In this document: positions 24,862 to 33,381 of the stretch, in pieces
Layout of the letters: every line of letters begins with the position of its first letter
Numbering within the stretch: the stretch's first letter is position 1
Origin: Deltaproteobacteria bacterium
GTDB taxonomy: Bacteria; Myxococcota_A; Polyangia; Haliangiales; Haliangiaceae
Length of the DNA stretch: 33,381 bases
NCBI GenBank assembly: GCA_013813765.1
Contig: JACCRC010000381.1
Span: 1 to 33,381 of the forward strand
Direction of reading: 5' to 3'
The notes under the pieces: generated by a model
Seen by the model: the letters and a program-made list of their open reading frames with translations, nothing else
What the model was told of the DNA's origin: nothing
Database searches by the model: none
Position numbers and translations under genes: made by a program

Positions 24862-26319
24862 ATGTCCGCGATCCAGTCCCTGCTCCGGGTGATGACCTTG
24901 CGTGACGCGGAGGCGATCATCCTGGAGGCCGGGAAAGTGCCGAGCCTGCGGAGGCGGGGTCAGGTCGAGGCGATGGCGATGCCGCCGATCGAGGCGAAGC
25001 TGCTCGTCGACTTTGCCGAACCGCTGACGGCGGGCAGGCCTGCCTCCGACTGGCCATCGAGCATTCCGTTCGTCGACACCGACGGCGCGACGTATCAGGT
25101 GACGATCGAGCGCGCGGCAGCGGGGCTGCGCATCGTGGTCCGCCAGGGCAAGAAGACCGCGAAGCCGGCAACTGCCCCGCCTCTGCCGACCGCAGCCGCA
25201 GCGCCGGTGCCGGAGACGAAGACGCAGACGCAAGCGTGGTGGACCAAGGCGAAGGCCGCCGAGCCTCCACCGTCGAGCCCGGAGAGCGGCGCACGACTTG
25301 CCGCGCTGATCGCACCCGCGATCGCGATCGCGAAGCACCGCGGTGCCTCCGATGTGATCGCGTCGACCGGCCAGCCGGTCCGGATCCGCGCCGGTGGTTA
25401 CCTCGAGGCGCTCGAGCTCACGCTGGACGACGCCGAGCTCGCTGCGTGTGTCACGGCGCTCGGCTCGAACACCGATCACGGCGCGGAGATCGACGGCACC
25501 CGCTGCCGGATCAACGTGTTCGATCACCTCGGCGGCTTCGGCGTGGCCGCGCGGTTGATCCGCGACCAGGTGCCGTCGCTGTCGGAGCTCTCACTGCCTC
25601 CCGAGATCGCGAGCGCGATCGACCACCGCGATGGTCTCGTGCTCGTGTGCGGACCGACGGGATCGGGCAAGTCCACGACGCTCGCCTCGTTGATCGATCT
25701 CCTCGACCAGCGCCGCGCCGCTCACGTGATCACGCTCGAGGATCCGATCGAGTATCGCTTCGCTGCGCGGCGCTGTCTGATCCACCAGCGCGAGCTCGGC
25801 ACGCACATCCCGACCTTCGCGGCGGGCCTGAAGGCCGCGCTCCGCGAGGCGCCCGACGTGATCCTCCTCGGCGAGCTGCGCGACCGCGACACGATCGCCG
25901 CCGCGCTGACGGCCGCGGAGACCGGGCACCTCGTGCTCGCGACCCTGCACGCGCCGAGCGCCGCGGGCGCGATCGATCGGATGATCGACGCGTTCCCCGA
26001 GGGCGCACAGCGCCAGGTGCGCTGGCAGCTCGCGTCGTGCCTGCGCACCGTGATCACGCAGTATTTGCTCCCCCGCAAGGATGGCGGCCGTGCACCCGCA
26101 GCCGAGGTCGTGCCGGTGACGCCGGCGGTCGCCAACATCATCCGCAAGGGAGACCTCCACACGCTGCCGACCGCGATCAACACCGGCCGTGACGCGGGCA
26201 TGGTTCCGCTGGAGCGCTCGCTCGCGAAGCTGATCGATTCGGGCGCGGTGGCGCCGCAGGTGGTGAAGAAGATCGCGGCGGATCACGATCTGCTATCCGT
26301 GCTAACGAAGGGGAAGTGA
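24862..26319 (+). CDS. PilT/GspE-family secretion or retraction ATPase with duplicated N-terminal domain
   Basis: A 485-residue hexameric-type ATPase. The catalytic half has Walker A GPTGSGKS (264-271), Asp box (TLEDPIEY), Walker B region DVILLGELRD (332-341) and His box (HLVLATLHA). The PilT-type N-terminal domain is at about 145-250 (RGASDVIASTGQPVRIRAGG). An extra N-terminal part (1-100) looks like a degenerate second copy (DAEAIILEAGKVPSLRRRGQ), joined by a Pro/Ala/Lys linker (about 103-140); ordinary PilT is about 350 residues. ATG 24862 is preferred to 24769 because of the sigma-54 site. No other pilus gene is nearby. Its stop overlaps the malQ start (GTGA). It could power pilus retraction or act on something unrelated. 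Confidence 0.85.
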   Translation: MSAIQSLLRVMTLRDAEAIILEAGKVPSLRRRGQVEAMAMPPIEAKLLVDFAEPLTAGRPASDWPSSIPFVDTDGATYQVTIERAAAGLRIVVRQGKKTAKPATAPPLPTAAAAPVPETKTQTQAWWTKAKAAEPPPSSPESGARLAALIAPAIAIAKHRGASDVIASTGQPVRIRAGGYLEALELTLDDAELAACVTALGSNTDHGAEIDGTRCRINVFDHLGGFGVAARLIRDQVPSLSELSLPPEIASAIDHRDGLVLVCGPTGSGKSTTLASLIDLLDQRRAAHVITLEDPIEYRFAARRCLIHQRELGTHIPTFAAGLKAALREAPDVILLGELRDRDTIAAALTAAETGHLVLATLHAPSAAGAIDRMIDAFPEGAQRQVRWQLASCLRTVITQYLLPRKDGGRAPAAEVVPVTPAVANIIRKGDLHTLPTAINTGRDAGMVPLERSLAKLIDSGAVAPQVVKKIAADHDLLSVLTKGK

Positions 26320-28055
26320 ACGTCGTAGAGGGTCTGCAGAAGCTCGGCATCCGTCGGCTGCTGCTCGCGATCCACGACATCAGCTTCCCCTCGGATCCCG
26401 GAGAAGATCTCGGGCGCGGATCGCCTGCCGCGCGCGCAGCGAGTCGATTGTTCGCCTACGCGGCGTCGCTCGGGTTCACCGGCATCCAGCTCGGCCCGCA
26501 GGGCCAGACCTCGCGGGATAACCCGTCACCGTACGACGGCGCGATCTTCTCGCGGCACCTCGGGCTCGTCCCCATGGGGACGTGGGCCGATCTCGTCGAT
26601 GAAGCGGAGCTCTCGACCTGGCGGCTCCGCAGTCCCGGCGGTCCGGCGCAGCACGGCCACGCGTGGGATGGCGCTCGCGCGCTGCGCGCCGTCGCCTATG
26701 CGGAGCTCACCGCCGGCGCGTGGCCCGACCTACGCGAGGAGCTCGCGGCATACCGGCGCGATCATGCGTGGTGCGACCGCGACGGCCTGTACGAGGCGCT
26801 CGCCGTCGCACGGGGCGTGGAGGATCATCGAGCCTGGCCGGTCGCCGAGCGTGATCTCTGGTTCCCCGCGCAGCCCGCGCTCGTGGCCGCGCTCGCCGCG
26901 GAGCACGAGGAGGCGATCGATCGCTACGCGTTCGGCCAGCTGCTCGCTCACCGCGAGCACGTGCGCGTGCGTGGCGTGCTTTTGCGCCATCGACTCGCGC
27001 TCTATGGCGATCTCCAGGTGGGCTACGCCGATCGCGACGCGTGGGTGTTCCGCTCGGTGTTCTTCGACGGCTACCGCATGGGCGCGCCGCCGAGCCGCAC
27101 GAATCCTGAAGGCCAGCCCTGGAACTATCCCGTCCTCGACCCCCAGCAGCTCCGCGGCGACGCCGGCGCACTCGTCGCGGCGCGGTTCGATTCTGCGTTC
27201 GATCGCTACGACAGCATGCGGATCGACCACCCGCACGGCCTCGTGTGCCCGTGGATCTACTGCGCCGACTCCGCGAATCCACTCGCTGCCGTGCAATCGG
27301 GCGCGCGGGTCTACGACTCGCCGGACCTCCCCGATCATCCGCGACTCGCAGCGGTCGCGATCGCGCGCGCCGATCAGCTCGATCGCTCGCTGCCGCGGTA
27401 CGCGGATGCGTGGGTTCGCGATCTCGACGCGGCGCAGGTCGATCGCTACGCGATCCTGTTCGACATGCTGGTCGCATCAGCACGGCGTCACGGCCGCGAC
27501 CCGCTCGACCTGAGCTGCGAGGTACTCAGCACGATGCCCCGCCCGCTCGGCGAGATGCTCCGGCGCACCGGCCTCGGCCGCTGGCGGATCACGCAGAAGG
27601 CGAACCTCGACGATCCGCGCGATGTCTACCGCGCCGAGAATGCCGAGCCGCGCGACTGGGTGATGCTCGGCAACCACGACACGGCGCCGGTGTTCGCGCT
27701 GATCAAGAGCTGGAGGCCGGCGAAGCGCGACGCCTGGGCCAGGCATCTCTCCGCGGTGCTGCACCTCGCGCATCCCGAGCGGCTGTCGGAGCCGGGATAC
27801 CTCGCGACCGCGATGCTCGCCGAGCTCCTCGCATCGCGCGCCGAGAACGTCAGCATCTTCTTCGCCGATCTGTTCGGCTGCGAGGAGCGGTTCAACGTGC
27901 CGGGGCTCGTCGATGCGGCGAACTGGACGCTACGCCTGCCGCACGACTTCGAGGCACTCCACGCACAGCGTCTCGCGGCGGGAACCGCGCTCGACCTCGG
28001 ACTCGCGGTCGAGCTAGCCCTCGCTGCGCAAGAACACGGCGCCGAGCGGCGGTAG
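26316..28055 (+). CDS. malQ: 4-alpha-glucanotransferase (GH77, amylomaltase)
   Basis: A 579-residue GH77 enzyme, cytosolic, transferring maltodextrin segments between alpha-1,4-glucans. Catalytic residues are nucleophile Asp304 (DSMRIDHPHG), acid/base Glu402 (LSCEVLSTMP) and Asp455 (GNHDTAP). Other GH77 landmarks are present in divergent form: GYRMGAPPS for the usual VxGVPPD, QPWNYPVLD for QxWGNPxYD, and NHDT for THDN. Together these suggest a divergent subfamily, so the exact activity is less certain than the family. The start is GTG 26316, overlapping the PilT-like stop (GTGA) with AAGGGGAA upstream, so expression should follow the sigma-54 promoter at 24834. The last 42 bp overlap convergent glgB. 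It probably trims or recycles glucans shared with TreZ, TreS and GlgB. Confidence 0.86.
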   Translation: MNVVEGLQKLGIRRLLLAIHDISFPSDPGEDLGRGSPAARAASRLFAYAASLGFTGIQLGPQGQTSRDNPSPYDGAIFSRHLGLVPMGTWADLVDEAELSTWRLRSPGGPAQHGHAWDGARALRAVAYAELTAGAWPDLREELAAYRRDHAWCDRDGLYEALAVARGVEDHRAWPVAERDLWFPAQPALVAALAAEHEEAIDRYAFGQLLAHREHVRVRGVLLRHRLALYGDLQVGYADRDAWVFRSVFFDGYRMGAPPSRTNPEGQPWNYPVLDPQQLRGDAGALVAARFDSAFDRYDSMRIDHPHGLVCPWIYCADSANPLAAVQSGARVYDSPDLPDHPRLAAVAIARADQLDRSLPRYADAWVRDLDAAQVDRYAILFDMLVASARRHGRDPLDLSCEVLSTMPRPLGEMLRRTGLGRWRITQKANLDDPRDVYRAENAEPRDWVMLGNHDTAPVFALIKSWRPAKRDAWARHLSAVLHLAHPERLSEPGYLATAMLAELLASRAENVSIFFADLFGCEERFNVPGLVDAANWTLRLPHDFEALHAQRLAAGTALDLGLAVELALAAQEHGAERR

Positions 28056-29929
28056 CGTCACGTTGATCGAGAGATCGCGGCGGTGTGCGCGCACCGGGTT
28101 CGTGTCGACCCCGCCGAGATTCCCGACGCCGCTGCCGCCGAACACGACCGCATCGCTGTTGAGCAGCTCCTGCCAGTGGCCCGCGCGCGTCACGCCGATC
28201 CGGTAGTTCGGACGGGGTACCGGCGTGAAGTTCAGGCCGACCACGATCGACGCCCCGTCCCGCGCCACGCGCTCGTAGATCAGCACGGAGCGCGCAGCGT
28301 CATCTGCCTCGAGCCAGTGGAAGCCACCGGGCTCGCAGTCGAGCTCGTGCAGCGCCTTGTGATCCTTGTACAGCCGGTTCAGCTCCCCGACGAGCAGTGC
28401 GATCTGCGCGTGCATCGGGTCGTCGAGCAGGTGCCAGTCGAGGCTCGCGTCGTGGTTCCACTCACGGTCCTGTGCAAACTCGCTCCCCATGAACAGCAGC
28501 TTCTTGCCGGGCTGGCTGTACATGTACGCGTAGAGCAGGCGCAGGCTCGCGAGCTGCTGCCAGCGATCGCCGGGCATCTTGCGAAGGAGCGAGCCTTTGC
28601 CATGCACGACCTCGTCGTGAGACAGCGGCAGCACGAACGACTCGCTGAACGCGTACAGGCCGCGCATCGTGAGCTGCTCGTGGTGATGCGGGCGATGGAT
28701 CGGATCGCGCGACAGATACGACAGCGTGTCGTGCATCCAGCCCATGTCCCACTTGTACGAGAACCCGAGGCCGCCATTCCCGGTGGCCCCCGAGACGCGC
28801 GGCCACGCGGTGGACTCCTCTGCGATCGTGACGGTGTCGGGCTGCTCGCGCGCGATCGCCTCGTTCATCCGCTGCAGCAGCTCCACCGACTCGAAGTACT
28901 CGTTGCCGCCATTCGCGTTCGGGATCCAGTCGCCATGCCCGCGGCCGTAGTCGCGGTACAGCATCGACGCGACACCGTCGACGCGCAGCCCATCGATGTG
29001 GAACTTCTCGAGCCAGAACATCGCGCTCGACAGCAGGAAGCTGCGGACCTCCGGACGGCCGAAGTCGAAGATCGCGGTGTTCCACTCCGGGTGGAAGCCG
29101 AGCCTGCGGTCGGGGTGCTCGAACAGCGGCGCGCCGTCGAACCCGGCGAGGCCGTGGGCATCGGTCGGGAAGTGTGCGGGCACCCAGTCGAGGATCACGC
29201 CGATGTTCGCCTGGTGCAGCGCATCGATCAGCGTCTTGAGGTCCTCGGGCGTGCCGTAGCGCGCCGTGGCGGCGAAGTAGCCGGTGGTCTCGTAGCCCCA
29301 CGATCCGTAGAACGGATGCTCGGTGAGCGGCATCAGCTCGACGTGCGTGAACCCGAGCCGCGTCACGTGATCGATCAGGAGCGGCGCGATCTCGGTGTAC
29401 GAGAGCGAACGATTGTCCTGCTCGGGGACCCGGCGCCACGAGCCGAGGTGGACCTCGTAGATCGCCATCGGTGCATCATGACGAGAGCGCGGCGCGCGCG
29501 AGGCCATCCACGCGGCATCGCTCCACACGTGATCGCCGGTCGCCCACACGATCGATGCCGTCTCCGGCTCGCGCTGACTGCGGAGCGCGAACGGATCCGC
29601 CTTGAACACGCCGTGGCCCTGCGCGGGCCGCAGGTAGAACTTGTACAGCGCGCCGTGACCGACTCCTGGGATCGTCGCGCTCCACACACCGCCGATGCTC
29701 GGCAGCGCGACGAGCGGCGACGCGGTTGGGTCCCAGCCGTTGAAGTCACCGACGACGCTGACCTCGACAGCATGCGGCGCCCACACCGAGAACCGCGTCC
29801 CGCCCGCAACGGGGTGCGCCCCGAGCTTGTCGAACAGCCGCGGGTGCGTCCCCTCGCGCATCCGCTGCGCGTCGAGGTCGCCGAACACGTTCGATTCGCC
29901 GGCCGCGGTGCGCGTTGCGGCCTTCGAGA

Positions 29930-29933
<4 letters not shown>
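28014..29933 (-). CDS. glgB: 1,4-alpha-glucan branching enzyme
   Basis: GH13 branching enzyme of 639 residues that adds alpha-1,6 branches to glycogen-type glucan. The N-terminal CBM48 domain (about 44-129; FSVWAPHAVEVSVVGDFNGW) is followed by the GH13 barrel with nucleophile Asp319 (DGLRVDGVASMLY), acid/base Glu372 (TIAEEST) and Asp440 (LSHDEVVHGKGS), and a C-terminal beta domain. The start is GTG 29933, overlapping the TreS-maltokinase stop (GTGA); the frame is open to 30026 but that part lies within treS. Coupling to TreS-maltokinase is the classic arrangement of the GlgE pathway (trehalose, maltose, maltose-1-phosphate, branched glucan). GlgE itself is not in the window. The last 42 bp overlap convergent malQ. 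Confidence 0.96.
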
Positions 29934-33235
<3,302 letters not shown>

Positions 33236-33381
33236 TCAGGGCGCTGTTCGCGAGCAGTCTTGCGTGGGGAACGGGCCCCGAGCCGAGGTGCCGAGGCGCC
33301 AGCGTCTTAGCACGCGGGCTCACGCTGGACACACCCGCGCTCCCTCCGGCATCGAGTCCGAGCCCGCCCCGCGTAAAGGGC
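33236..33381. other. Right-edge upstream region of treS-maltokinase
   Basis: No gene is supported in these 146 bp. No GG-N10-GC promoter in minus orientation, no strong Shine-Dalgarno and no terminator were found. The gene upstream on the minus strand is cut off by the window edge. Confidence 0.4.

Overview
The window is very GC-rich, densely coded bacterial chromosome. An FHA-domain sigma-54 activator, hybrid histidine kinases, a GspE/PilT-family ATPase, a stand-alone CheB and abundant -24/-12 promoter motifs suggest a myxobacterium or relative (Myxococcota, former Deltaproteobacteria). That assignment is inference; no marker gene is present. There are no RNA genes, CRISPR arrays or transposases. 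Essentially every base is genic, apart from short promoter regions and one decayed kinase gene.

Layout from left to right. (1) 128-3033: core MetE-like methyltransferase translationally coupled to a GAF hybrid histidine kinase. (2) 3040-5956: a Gly/Tyr/Arg-rich disordered protein, divergent from a membrane-SRPBCC protein coupled to a zinc alcohol/formaldehyde dehydrogenase. (3) 5931-7961: hybrid kinase with duplicated PAS domains. (4) 8053-9390: two small disordered hydrophilin-like proteins and an all-helical protein of unknown function. (5) 9341-12481: treZ and an FHA-sigma-54 activator. (6) 12624-16181: large catalase, a frameshifted ferritin-like gene and a hemerythrin. (7) 16282-18573: an unknown protein, then a minus-strand operon of a 52-residue membrane protein, DUF2243 protein, JmjC-like cupin and a small membrane protein. 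(8) 18606-22867: SDR, CrtI/PYROXD2-like oxidoreductase, MBL-fold protein and a response regulator broken by an in-frame TGA. (9) 22951-24715: ruin of a CheB/CheR-type PAS-kinase, and an intact CheB. (10) 24862-28055: PilT-like ATPase coupled to a GH77 glucanotransferase. (11) 28014-33235: glgB coupled to a treS-maltokinase fusion.

The genes fit a dormancy, desiccation or stationary-phase programme: trehalose and alpha-glucan metabolism (TreZ, TreS-maltokinase, GlgB, MalQ), peroxide and iron handling (catalase, ferritin-like, hemerythrin), disordered protective proteins, detoxifying dehydrogenases and signalling. Gene content resembles the RpoS-linked katE/glg/tre stress region known from Pseudomonas.

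The most interesting result is a regulatory one. Many transcription units carry a sigma-54 (-24/-12) promoter match just upstream. They fall into two classes. At treZ, katE, cheB, the PilT-like gene, 8053 and 8818 the predicted transcript begins only 2-4 nt before the start codon and there is no Shine-Dalgarno; a weaker match at 18573 has the same geometry. At 3594, 3825, 8382 and 16181 the predicted leader is 19-30 nt and a Shine-Dalgarno is present. This looks like a sigma-54 stress/storage regulon with many leaderless mRNAs. The FHA activator encoded between treZ and katE is the obvious candidate regulator.
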